The notes: generated from the sequence alone by a model not told the origin. Counted from the first letter of the stretch, positions 1-6,966 are shown. The stretch: DNA of 14,442 nt from Thermoplasmata archaeon (GCA_021796175.1 JAJYOM010000031.1:1-14442), one strand, 5' to 3'. A program made the numbers and translations.

Positions 1-1372
1 TTCCTATCGGCACACTGCTCCATCGCCAGCTCAGGCCAAGCTCTTTGCCCCCACGATCGGGCCACCAAATCTCCCCCATCTGGAACTTGAGAGATGAAGT
101 AATTGCCTCAAGTATTGCCGGCATAGCCCTTTCCAATGAGTCGGACGATGCAAGTATCTCGGAAACTCTCCTCCTCGCCTCCCTTCTTCTCAAGGAGAGC
201 TTATCAGCCGTTGCATCTTTGAACACCATGACCACACCTATTATCTTCCCCCCTGCATTCTTGATGGGCGCGGCCGAATCCTCGATCATGCGCTCCCTTC
301 CGTCCTTCGACACAATGACCGTGTGATTTGCCATCCCGACAATCAGGCCATTCCGGATGACAGTTTCGACAGGTATCTCCACAGCTTTGCGCGTATCCTC
401 GTTTATTATGTGGAAGACATCATCCACTTTCATTCCTACAGATTCGTCGATGGAGTAACCTGTGAGAGCTGAAGCAGCCTGGTTGAGAAATATCACTTTT
501 CTCTCACTGTCTGTCGCTATCACGGCATCTCCGATGCTGGATAAAATGACTCTCAGCTCCTCCTTCTGTTCCTCGATTATTTCCAGAGACCTTGTCTCAA
601 TTGAGATATCCCTCGCCAGTCCAGCTATTGCAATAGTCTTACCTGTGTGGTCTTTTATTGCAGATATAGTCATGCTTGAATCGAACATTTCACCGTTTCT
701 CCTCAGGCGCCTTGCTGTATAATGAACAGGGATTCCTGTCTCAGCCACCTTTCTGAAGATATTCTTGATCCCATCTACTTCTTCGGGCGGTACCATAGGC
801 AGCACGAGTCCCGTGGCCTCCTCCTTTGACCAACCGTATGTTTTCTCGAAGGCAGAGTTCACTGAAATTATGCTGCCGTCAATGTTGAACAGTATTATGG
901 CGTCGAGTGTGTTCTCTATAAAGGACTCCAGCCTCTCCTTCGCCTTAATCAGCTCATCCTTTCCTCTCCTTTCCCTCGAGCTGATCCTTATGTAGTATAC
1001 AAGCTCCGCAAACATTGCATTCGGGTCGCCTCCTTTTTGTATGTAGTAGTCGGCGCCGCTGTTTATGGCCTCTATCACAATCTCCTCCCTTCCTCTGCCC
1101 GTGAAGAGTATGAAAGGCATGTCGTTACCCTCGGACCTCAGTTCCCTTAGCAGCTGAATGCCATCCTCCTCCGGCATCTGATAGTCTGAGACCACCGCAT
1201 CGAAAATAGTCAGATCGAGTTTGCTCTTGCCTTGCTTCGCTGAGGATGCAGTTTCAACTTCCAATCCAAAAACTGTTTCAACATACTGCTTGAAAACATC
1301 CCTCATCATCTGCTCGTCATCTATATACAGCACTCTCAGCTTCCCGCGCACCTGGTCCACATCACCCAACAT
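1..1372 (-). CDS. Receiver-PAS-PAS signalling protein (response regulator / hybrid sensor), partial
   Basis: A frame open to the left edge encodes 457 codons from ATG 1372. Residues about 13-130 form a CheY-like receiver domain with the acidic pair D18/D19, probable phospho-acceptor D63 (in VSDYQMPEEDG), T91 and K113 (QKGG). Two PAS domains follow, at about 146-260 and 272-390, each introduced by a short helical linker. From about residue 400 the sequence resembles the start of a GAF-type domain. The protein is cytosolic, with no membrane segment in the visible part. The start is supported by a strong Shine-Dalgarno sequence GGAGGG at 1379-1384. By analogy with archaeal REC-PAS-GAF proteins the missing C-terminus could be a histidine kinase or another output domain, but this cannot be seen. 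Domain calls rest on visible motifs; the output is unknown. Confidence 0.88.
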   Translation of the reverse strand, partial: MLGDVDQVRGKLRVLYIDDEQMMRDVFKQYVETVFGLEVETASSAKQGKSKLDLTIFDAVVSDYQMPEEDGIQLLRELRSEGNDMPFILFTGRGREEIVIEAINSGADYYIQKGGDPNAMFAELVYYIRISSRERRGKDELIKAKERLESFIENTLDAIILFNIDGSIISVNSAFEKTYGWSKEEATGLVLPMVPPEEVDGIKNIFRKVAETGIPVHYTARRLRRNGEMFDSSMTISAIKDHTGKTIAIAGLARDISIETRSLEIIEEQKEELRVILSSIGDAVIATDSERKVIFLNQAASALTGYSIDESVGMKVDDVFHIINEDTRKAVEIPVETVIRNGLIVGMANHTVIVSKDGRERMIEDSAAPIKNAGGKIIGVVMVFKDATADKLSLRRREARRRVSEILASSDSLERAMPAILEAITSSLKFQMGEIWWPDRGGKELGLSWRWSSVPIG

Positions 1373-1378
1373 TATCTG

Positions 1379-1384
1379 CCCTCC
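1379..1384 (-). promoter_or_regulatory. Shine-Dalgarno sequence of the receiver-PAS gene
   Basis: On the minus strand GGAGGG lies 6 nt before the ATG at 1372. It decides this start and shows that this mRNA has a leader, unlike several neighbours. Further upstream (1396-1410) is an AT-rich dyad, CAATT-N5-AATTG, which may belong to the promoter or an operator. Confidence 0.7.
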
Positions 1385-1483
1385 ATGCGATTAATCAATT
1401 TACTTAATTGTTTAGTTTGTTATAGTCCACATAAGTATTGAGGTTTGCGTATCGGCCATGATACTGACCCCCCTCGAGCCGTT

Positions 1484-1543
1484 GCCTTACGATTCCAAGA
1501 TTCAAATCGAATCATCAACAGGCGGAAAGTAATATCGTAAGGC
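1484..1543. repeat. 10-bp inverted repeat with 40-nt spacer in the divergent intergenic region
   Basis: GCCTTACGAT (1484-1493) is perfectly complementary to ATCGTAAGGC (1534-1543). The spacer holds a smaller dyad, GATTC (1499-1503) and GAATC (1509-1513). It lies between the divergent receiver-PAS gene and the first epimerase, about 40 nt before the latter's TATA-like box. It could be a paired operator, a hairpin in a leader RNA, or a remnant of a small mobile element. No coding potential is evident in 1373-1611. Confidence 0.5.
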
Positions 1544-1580
1544 CGCCGTAAACCAACACTGCGTGGCAGCACTGGAAGAA

Positions 1581-1588
1581 TTAATAAA
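1581..1588 (+). promoter_or_regulatory. TATA-like box of the first epimerase gene
   Basis: TTAATAAA is centred about 27 nt before the GTG at 1612, the spacing expected for an archaeal promoter giving a leaderless or nearly leaderless transcript. No Shine-Dalgarno sequence precedes the GTG, which agrees with that. Confidence 0.5.
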
Positions 1589-1611
1589 CTGTCGAGCTCT
1601 ACTATAACGCC

Positions 1612-2727
1612 GTGTCAAAGGTTCTCGTAACAGGCGGCATGGGCTTCATAGGCAGCCACACTGTCGATTCGCTGATTGCAGACGGCTATGACGTTGTCGT
1701 GCTCGACAACATGGAAAGGCAGGTACATCAGGGAAAGAAGCCTGATTATCTGAACAAAAAGGCAAAGTACATTTTGGGTGATATCAGGTTTCAGAAGGAC
1801 TGGCTGAAGGCACTCAAGGGAGTGGAATTTGTAATTCACCTTGCAGCCAGTGTTGGTGTCGGCCAGAGTTACTGGGAAGCAAGGAAATACACCGGGGTGA
1901 ATATTGTCGGCACAGCAACCCTCTTCGAGTTGCTGACCAGGGAGGATGCACTTCGGAAACAGATCCGCAGGATAGTTGTCGCCTCGAGCAAGAGCCTGTA
2001 CGGCGAGGGAGCTTACAGATGCAAAGAGCACGGCCTGCGTTACCCTCAGCAGAGGACAGTGGAACAACTCCGCAGCCACGACTGGGAAGTGAAGTGCGGC
2101 GTATGCGGCGGCCCCACCGAAGCTGCCCCGGTTCCTGAGGAGAAGCCGCCACAGAACCTGAATCCCTATGCTCTTTCGAAGTACGCAACTGAACTGCTCA
2201 CATTGGATTACTCTTTTGCTCTCGGAATACCCGCGGTGGAATTCAGGTACTTCAATGTCTACGGTCCAAGGCAGAGTCTTTCAAATCCCTACACCGGAGT
2301 GCTGGCCATATTTCTCTCAAGGCTTAAGAATGGTAACAGGCCGGTCGTATTCGAGGATGGAAAGCAGCTAAGGGATTTCATTTATGTTGGAGATGTTGCT
2401 CGCACGAATGTAACCGCACTGGAAAAGGGAGAAGGTGTCTACAACCTGGGCACAGGGAGGCCCGCCTCACTCCTTGAACTCATTTCGATGATCAATAACG
2501 AGATCGGCACCTCGATCCAGCCTGAAGTCCCCGGTGAATTCAGACCGGGGGACAACCGCCATGATTTTGCTGATACCACCCGACTGTTGCGCGATTTCAG
2601 CCCAAGGCGTTTTACCGGTCTCAGCGAGGGCGTGAGGCAGCTGACAGAATGGTCTGCAAGGCAGAAGTCTGTAGACAGGTTCGCAGCGGCGGAGACATTG
2701 AGAAAGAAGTACATACCTGCGCGGTAA
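1612..2727 (+). CDS. NAD-dependent sugar epimerase/dehydratase (extended SDR), dTDP-L-rhamnose 4-epimerase-like
   Basis: A 371-residue extended short-chain dehydrogenase/reductase that probably epimerises or otherwise remodels a nucleotide-activated sugar in the cytosol. The Rossmann motif GGMGFIG is at residues 8-14, the active-site serine region SSKSLYG at 125-131, and the YxxxK pair is Y186/K190 in NPYALSK. Between these lies an insertion of about 50 residues with C137-x2-H140 and C162-x2-C165, a candidate zinc knuckle. A similar Cys-rich insertion after YGEG is, from memory, found in dTDP-L-rhamnose 4-epimerase-type proteins, hence the suggested subfamily; the substrate is not proven. GTG 1612 gives the complete nucleotide-binding fold at the N-terminus. 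The glycosyltransferase and second epimerase downstream suggest a role in glycan precursor synthesis; an IS now separates it from them. Confidence 0.85.
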   Translation: MSKVLVTGGMGFIGSHTVDSLIADGYDVVVLDNMERQVHQGKKPDYLNKKAKYILGDIRFQKDWLKALKGVEFVIHLAASVGVGQSYWEARKYTGVNIVGTATLFELLTREDALRKQIRRIVVASSKSLYGEGAYRCKEHGLRYPQQRTVEQLRSHDWEVKCGVCGGPTEAAPVPEEKPPQNLNPYALSKYATELLTLDYSFALGIPAVEFRYFNVYGPRQSLSNPYTGVLAIFLSRLKNGNRPVVFEDGKQLRDFIYVGDVARTNVTALEKGEGVYNLGTGRPASLLELISMINNEIGTSIQPEVPGEFRPGDNRHDFADTTRLLRDFSPRRFTGLSEGVRQLTEWSARQKSVDRFAAAETLRKKYIPAR

Positions 2728-2844
2728 TATTCAAAATCCGTCATACGGGCGGCTGTGTTTCAGCAGCGGATGGCGTTGGCTGAGACATCGCATCCCTGCA
2801 GTTCTCCGGCTCATATTTTCTATCCTCACTGTACATTGATTCTG

Positions 2845-2882
2845 TTAATAAACGGCCTGCCTTGTTGTAGCGTTCACAGGGA
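2845..2882 (+). promoter_or_regulatory. Probable stranded promoter and ribosome-binding site of the glycosyltransferase gene
   Basis: TTAATAAA at 2845-2852 resembles the box before the first epimerase. AGGGA at 2878-2882 is followed directly by TTAA (2883-2886) and the left end of the IS. If the IS and one TTAA are removed in thought, the sequence reads AGGGA-TTAA-GTG, running into the glycosyltransferase start at 4443. This is inferred from the reconstructed empty site. Confidence 0.4.
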
Positions 2883-2890
2883 TTAAGCTG

Positions 2891-2917
2891 TAACTCCGTC
2901 AGTTTTGAATAATAGGT
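2891..2917 (+). repeat. Left terminal inverted repeat of the IS4/IS1634-like element
   Basis: It begins TAACTCCGTCAG and ends ATAATAGGT. It overlaps the last codons and stop codon of the transposase gene (stop at 2899-2901), so the C-terminal residues are encoded within the repeat. Confidence 0.6.
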
Positions 2918-4335
2918 ATCTCCAGCTGCGCTATAATCTCTCTTGTCCTCTTCGGTATTTCCGTCATGATCCACCGGCCGTCCATACTGAGCATCTGCAC
3001 CCTTGACAGATGCTCAAGGACATCCATCGGCGAGTATTTACTGAGCATCTTGTGCGAAACAAGCAGGTTGTATATGCGGTAGTAGAGCATCATTGCAATG
3101 AAATTGACGAACAGCCAGCCGTTCAGCTGGTAGTCGTCCCTCATGTACGAACGATCTGCATGTATAGTGTTCTTGAATGTGTCGTAGAGCTGCTCTATGT
3201 CCACCCTGGACTTCAGCAGCTCGAATATACGCTCGCCGTCCTCATTCAGGTCGGTGAGCACGGCAATGGTGCCCATCCTGTGCTGCACTGCGAAATACTC
3301 TTTCATTGCAATGTGTTTCCCCCTTCCCTTCTCCCTGTCTGCCCTGAGAAGCATGTCCTTCTCCTCCTCCGTTGCCAGTGAACGGTCGAAGAAGAGGAGG
3401 ACAATCCTCTTCCCCCTCTTCCTTGCCCTGAACCATACCGGCCTTCCCTGGAAGAGGAAGTGGCCGAATGACCTCATGCCGCTTTTCATGCTCCCGTAGT
3501 CTATGAGAGCGCTGTCCCTCCTGAGAGGGAGTATGTAGCTCATGCGGGACTCCTCCAGCTCCGCCACATTGGCGGCGGAGTGGAAGCCCTTGTCACCCAC
3601 AAGCACGACGTCCGTTGCGCCGCTCTCCTTCACAGTGAGTGCCAGCGATGATACGCTCCCAACCGAGCCTACAAGCATACGGAAGTAGGAGGGCATCATC
3701 CTGTCAAGCGAGAAGAGATATGACACATTGACCTGCGGGAGGTGCTCGCCGGCGCTGTTGTGCCCGAGTGTTGATGATATGACGCCTTCCGACAGCGACA
3801 GCACATGCGTCAGATATATTGCGGCGTAACCGCCGCCGGAGACGAAGTTTCTCATGAATGCTGTCATTGATTCCCTGTCCATGCCCACCTCCCTGAGCAT
3901 GCCTCCCACACGCCTGTCGGATAGGTCCGCATCCGGTATGAGTTCCGACAGAAACGATGTGCCGTAGTGGAATTCGAGGTTCTTTATGTGCACATTGTGC
4001 AGCAGGCGCAATGCAGCAAATGTGAACAGCTCCCTCCATTCCCGGTACTCCCCCTTCAGCAGCCCCACGATGTCGCCCGCCAGGTGGTTGATCAGGAAGG
4101 AGGCGCCGTATTCCTTGATTGTGGCCTGCCTGAGCCTTCCGAGCGTCCTCTCCTGCCTTGGCGGCACCAGGCCGTCAGGCGTGATCTTTCCGAGATACTT
4201 CTCAGTCTTCAGCTGCGCCCTTCCCTTCTCCCTGTTCCATACGCTCGTGACCTTGTAGAGATAGTAGCTGTCACCGCGCCTGATCACATGCGTGCCCTTC
4301 GTCCTGTGCTTCAGCACCCAGTCCGGATGAGTCAT
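2899..4335 (-). CDS. IS4/IS1634-like DDE transposase, possibly catalytically impaired
   Basis: A full-length 478-residue cut-and-paste transposase of RNase H fold. The N-terminal region (about 1-160) has the family pattern with WNREKGRAQLKTEKYLGKI. The second catalytic Asp is D248 in VLVGDKGF. The catalytic Glu is E381 within an R377-x3-E381-x6-K388 pattern typical of IS4-type enzymes. Where relatives read Asp-x-Thr-His for the first catalytic Asp, this protein reads Y174-L-T-H177, so the first acidic residue appears to be Tyr; GAT to TAT would be one base change. That alignment is from memory of archaeal relatives. There is no frameshift or internal stop. The start is ATG 4335 with an AT-rich box (ATATAT) about 20 nt upstream, suggesting a leaderless transcript. 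Confidence 0.85.
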   Translation of the reverse strand: MTHPDWVLKHRTKGTHVIRRGDSYYLYKVTSVWNREKGRAQLKTEKYLGKITPDGLVPPRQERTLGRLRQATIKEYGASFLINHLAGDIVGLLKGEYREWRELFTFAALRLLHNVHIKNLEFHYGTSFLSELIPDADLSDRRVGGMLREVGMDRESMTAFMRNFVSGGGYAAIYLTHVLSLSEGVISSTLGHNSAGEHLPQVNVSYLFSLDRMMPSYFRMLVGSVGSVSSLALTVKESGATDVVLVGDKGFHSAANVAELEESRMSYILPLRRDSALIDYGSMKSGMRSFGHFLFQGRPVWFRARKRGKRIVLLFFDRSLATEEEKDMLLRADREKGRGKHIAMKEYFAVQHRMGTIAVLTDLNEDGERIFELLKSRVDIEQLYDTFKNTIHADRSYMRDDYQLNGWLFVNFIAMMLYYRIYNLLVSHKMLSKYSPMDVLEHLSRVQMLSMDGRWIMTEIPKRTREIIAQLEIPIIQN

Positions 4336-4406
4336 ATTAGGGAAGTGAATAATATATCAACTATATTGATCTTTCGATTCCACGAAGGAAAATAGCTTCA
4401 ACAGGA

Positions 4407-4434
4407 ACCTATTATGCAAGAACCAACGAAGTTA
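4407..4434 (-). repeat. Right terminal inverted repeat of the IS4/IS1634-like element
   Basis: Read on the minus strand it begins TAACTTCGTTGG and ends CATAATAGGT, matching the left repeat with a few substitutions and one inserted base. It lies about 70 nt before the transposase start, leaving room for the AT-rich transposase promoter at about 4350-4362. Confidence 0.6.
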
Positions 4435-4442
4435 GGGGTTAA

Positions 4443-5222
4443 GTGGCTGAGAGACAACCGCAGAATGCAGGCATTTCTCTGATCATACCGGCGTACAACG
4501 AAGAGGACAGGATTGCCCGCTCCCTTGACGCATATATTCCTGTCCTTAGATCACTCAGCAAACCATACGAGGTAGTCGTGGTATTTGACGGACAGGACGG
4601 GACACCCGAAGTGGTCGGGGGATACTCAGCTCAGGGTGTGAAATGTTTCAGGCTCAGTTCAAAGCTCGGGAAGGGCGGCGCAGTGAGGAAAGGAATAGAA
4701 CTGTCGAATTACAGCAGCCTCTGCTGGGTTGACGCAGACGGCAGCCTTGACCCTGATGATCTGCGAAAGATGCTGGAACTGAGCGATGTCTTCGACTGTG
4801 TTGTGGCTTCACGCTGGCTGAAGAACAGCATCTGGATTGAGAAGGAGCCTCTTTTCAATCTTTCAGTCGGAAGAGTATTCAACTTCCTTGTCAGGGGCAT
4901 CCTTGGCCTGCCGGTAATGGATACGCAGTGCGGTGCCAAGGTGTTCAGGTCCGATGTCGCAAGGCAGGTGATGTATACAACAGTGGTGGCGAACAGGACT
5001 TTTGACGTGGCCATGCTATATCATGCAAGGAAGCTCGGTGCCAGCATCAGGGAGGTCGGTGTAAGGTGGAGGTATGACAGTGAGACAAGAATGCCAATAT
5101 TCCGTGTCATACCGATAATGTTCATCACGCTGCTTGGCATAAGGTTCATGAACCTGCCCACGGGCAAATACCTGCCACGAAGATTTGTAAACTACTTCGA
5201 AAGGCGCTATTCTCATGACTGA
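4443..5222 (+). CDS. GT2 family glycosyltransferase, dolichyl-phosphate glucosyl/mannosyltransferase type
   Basis: A 259-residue GT-A fold enzyme that probably transfers a sugar from a nucleotide donor to a polyprenyl phosphate at the inner membrane face. It has SLIIPAYNEE at residues 12-21, VVFDGQDGT at 46-54, the metal-binding D97-A-D99 and the DTQCGAKVF block at 160-168. The last matches the DxQxGxKxF pattern of ALG5/DPM1-like enzymes, and RTFDVAML follows at 185-192. No multi-helix C-terminal domain is present; the region around 219-235 is hydrophobic and may touch the membrane. The GTG start directly follows the right TTAA of the IS. AGGGG (4435-4438, on the IS side) sits four bases before it and can serve as a Shine-Dalgarno sequence. 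It likely belonged to one operon with the two flanking epimerases. Confidence 0.85.
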   Translation: MAERQPQNAGISLIIPAYNEEDRIARSLDAYIPVLRSLSKPYEVVVVFDGQDGTPEVVGGYSAQGVKCFRLSSKLGKGGAVRKGIELSNYSSLCWVDADGSLDPDDLRKMLELSDVFDCVVASRWLKNSIWIEKEPLFNLSVGRVFNFLVRGILGLPVMDTQCGAKVFRSDVARQVMYTTVVANRTFDVAMLYHARKLGASIREVGVRWRYDSETRMPIFRVIPIMFITLLGIRFMNLPTGKYLPRRFVNYFERRYSHD

Positions 5223-5292
5223 CAGACGCGCTTCCCTCTGTCCGCGTGTCTGGTGTATGGGAAAATGTATAGTATCATAAAGATTAAATAGT

Positions 5293-5312
5293 TTTATAGC
5301 TGTTTATAGTCG
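5293..5312 (+). repeat. Tandem 10-bp repeat at the left end of the IS607 element
   Basis: TTTATAGCTG and TTTATAGTCG are adjacent, and further TATAG/AATAG motifs lie at 5268 and 5287. ATAGTCGA (5306-5313) is exactly inverted as TCGACTAT (6943-6950) at the right end. These are probable recombinase binding sites, and the AT-rich tract may also provide the tnpA promoter. Confidence 0.5.
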
Positions 5313-5313
5313 A

Positions 5314-5892
5314 ATGAAATTGTCTGTGTGGGCGAGGCGAGAGGGAATAGCCTATGAAACGGCATGGCGCATGTGGAAGGGCGGACACATAAAGGGTCAC
5401 CAGCTTCCGACAGGCACAATTATAGTCGAAGATGAGAAACCATCTCTATTGCCTGACAGGGTTGCCATCTATGCGCGTGTGTCCGGTGCGGAGAACAGGG
5501 GCAGCCTCGATGCACAGGCCGCACGGCTCGAGCAATATGCGATTGCAAGGGGATACAGGATATACAAAACAGTGAAGGAAGTGGGCAGCGGCGTGAATGA
5601 CAGCAGGAAGCAGCTGCTCGGTCTCCTCATGGATGACGGCTACTCCAGACTCATCGTGGAGCACAGGGACAGGCTGGCGAGATTCGGCTTCAATTACATC
5701 CATGTCTTGCTCGGCAGGACGGGCAGAACGGTTGAGGTCGTCAATGAAAGCGCAAACGACAGGGACGACTTCATGCAGGACTTTGTCTCCATCGTCACGT
5801 CATTCTGCGCAAGGCTGTACGGTCCGCGGTGGAGCAAACGCAAAACAGAGAAAATCATAGCGGAGCTGAAGAAGAATGCCGGTGATGCGTAG
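5314..5892 (+). CDS. tnpA: IS607-family serine recombinase TnpA
   Basis: 192 residues, the usual length. It catalyses excision and integration of the element through a serine-DNA intermediate. The N-terminal part (about 1-38) is a MerR-like winged helix-turn-helix (SVWARREGIAYETAWRMWKGG). The resolvase-type catalytic domain starts at about residue 50, with nucleophile S57 and R55 in YARVSGAENRGSLDAQ. The conserved EHRDRLARFG block is at 116-125 and the C-terminal helix follows the SFCARLYG region. All expected motifs are intact. ATG 5314 is the first possible start and lies in the left-end repeats. The stop overlaps the start of tnpB by 17 bp, indicating translational coupling. Confidence 0.95.
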   Translation: MKLSVWARREGIAYETAWRMWKGGHIKGHQLPTGTIIVEDEKPSLLPDRVAIYARVSGAENRGSLDAQAARLEQYAIARGYRIYKTVKEVGSGVNDSRKQLLGLLMDDGYSRLIVEHRDRLARFGFNYIHVLLGRTGRTVEVVNESANDRDDFMQDFVSIVTSFCARLYGPRWSKRKTEKIIAELKKNAGDA

Positions 5893-6952
5893 AACAGTCA
5901 GGATTGCGAGCCCTCTCAACGAAGGCAAGCTCGAAGCTGTTGCATCGTTCCTGACCGAATATAACCGCTGTGTCAACCATTTCATTGAGAGGTACTGGTC
6001 GGAGCGCAATTTCAGCGACACCTACGTGGACAGCACGCACATGCCGCCGGATGGACACTTTGCGCTCACAGCGAGACTCGTACAGTGTGCGGGCAAGCAG
6101 GCGCTGCAGGTTGTGAAGAGCCAGCGCATGAAACCGAAGCGCCGGCGCACGATGCCGCGCTTCACCGCGCTGACGGCGGAGCTCGACGGCCGCTTCTGGT
6201 GCCTGGCCGATGAGCACAACTCGTTTGAATGGGTGAAGGTGCAGTCGGGCTTCACGTTCCATCTGCCGTTCAGTAAGACAGCGATGTGGAATAAATGGAC
6301 TGAAAAGGGATTCACCATTTCCAGATCCATGAGGCTGCTGATGCCCGGCGGCACGCTCTTCATGGAGTTCGTATTCGAGAAGGAGAGGCCGCCGGAGAAG
6401 ACGACAGGCAGTGTCGAGGGCATCGACCTCGGATATGTCGATGCGGTCACATGCTCCGACGGACAGGTTGCAGGCATTGACATGAACGATTTCATCTCAT
6501 CGTTCGGCAGGAGAGAGCGTAACACACATGAGCAGGTCAAACAGAAGGTGTTCGGCGAGCTGAAGAACATCGACCTGTCAGGTGTTCGCGCACTCGCCAT
6601 AGAGGATTTACGCTCCGTTAAATCACGGACACGCGGAATGTTTCAGCGTGCACACAACAGACGTCTGTCCCACTGGCTCTATGCCAGGGCCGTGCAGTGG
6701 CTGGAGCAGCGCTGCGAGGAACAGGGCATCGCGCTCATGCGTGTGTCGCCCTGGAAGACATCGCAGTTCTGCCGGCTGTGCGGCAACCGGGACAGGCGAA
6801 GCCGCAGCGGCAAGGTGTTCAGGTGCATTCATTGTGGACACACCGATGACGCGGACATGAATGCTGCACAGAACATCAGGCTGCTGGGACTGGCGGGAGT
6901 CTATAGTCTCCGTTCGCTTCCAGGCAGGTTCATAGGAGATACTCGACTATGA
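5876..6952 (+). CDS. tnpB: TnpB, RNA-guided endonuclease of the IS607 element
   Basis: 358 residues, the ancestor-type nuclease of Cas12. It uses an RNA derived from the element's right end to cut empty target sites. RuvC-I Asp is D184 (EGIDLG), RuvC-II Glu is E243 (LAIEDL) and RuvC-III Asp is D327 (DADMNAAQNI). A zinc ribbon is formed by C299-x2-C302 and C317-x2-C320 after the TSQFC motif. All catalytic residues are present, so the nuclease may be active. The interval between D184 and E243 is only 59 residues, shorter than the roughly 87 I recall for the ISDra2 enzyme, so the bridge/lid segment looks compressed. Start ATG 5876 overlaps tnpA; ATG 5885 is an alternative. The stop lies within the right-end inverted motif. 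Confidence 0.93.
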   Translation: MPVMRRTVRIASPLNEGKLEAVASFLTEYNRCVNHFIERYWSERNFSDTYVDSTHMPPDGHFALTARLVQCAGKQALQVVKSQRMKPKRRRTMPRFTALTAELDGRFWCLADEHNSFEWVKVQSGFTFHLPFSKTAMWNKWTEKGFTISRSMRLLMPGGTLFMEFVFEKERPPEKTTGSVEGIDLGYVDAVTCSDGQVAGIDMNDFISSFGRRERNTHEQVKQKVFGELKNIDLSGVRALAIEDLRSVKSRTRGMFQRAHNRRLSHWLYARAVQWLEQRCEEQGIALMRVSPWKTSQFCRLCGNRDRRSRSGKVFRCIHCGHTDDADMNAAQNIRLLGLAGVYSLRSLPGRFIGDTRL

Positions 6953-6966
6953 AATTTGTAACTATG
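6896..6966 (+). ncRNA. Putative right-end guide RNA (omega RNA) region of TnpB
   Basis: In TnpB systems the guide RNA scaffold comes from the 3' end of tnpB and the adjoining right end. Here an imperfect palindrome GGAG-t-CTATAG-t-CTCC (6896-6911) is followed by a possible stem TCTCC (6907-6911) with GGAGA (6935-6939), then two ACTAT motifs. The placement is inferred from family knowledge and these dyads; the exact ends are unknown. Confidence 0.35.

Larger units (their letters stand above)
2887..4438 (-). mobile_element. IS4/IS1634-like insertion sequence, about 1.55 kb
   Basis: One transposase gene on the minus strand is bracketed by imperfect terminal inverted repeats (2891-2917 and 4407-4434). 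These share TAACT, CGT, GTT and ATAATAGGT blocks, about 22 of 28 positions with one indel. TTAA lies at equal distance outside both repeats (2883-2886 and 4439-4442) and is the likely duplicated target. The outermost four bases inside TTAA match poorly (GCTG against CCCC), so the exact ends are uncertain by a few bases. The element separates the first epimerase from the glycosyltransferase and abuts the latter's start codon. Confidence 0.65.

Noticed and set aside
45..995. Three plus-strand open frames of 76-93 codons at the left edge
   Set aside because: All lie opposite the receiver-PAS coding sequence, whose domains are clearly readable on the minus strand.
1497..1513. TTCAAAT followed by CGAATC resembling a tRNA T-loop
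   Set aside because: The flanking bases do not form a five-pair T stem, and no acceptor or anticodon arm can be drawn on either strand.
1615..2188. Minus-strand frames of 124 and 154 codons opposite the first epimerase
   Set aside because: They are antisense to a well-supported SDR gene and their translations are low-complexity, Cys/Arg/Ser-rich shadows.
2741..2974. Minus-strand 77-codon open frame next to the IS left end
   Set aside because: It overlaps the transposase C-terminus in another frame and crosses the left inverted repeat. It has no recognisable motif and no clear ribosome-binding site or promoter.
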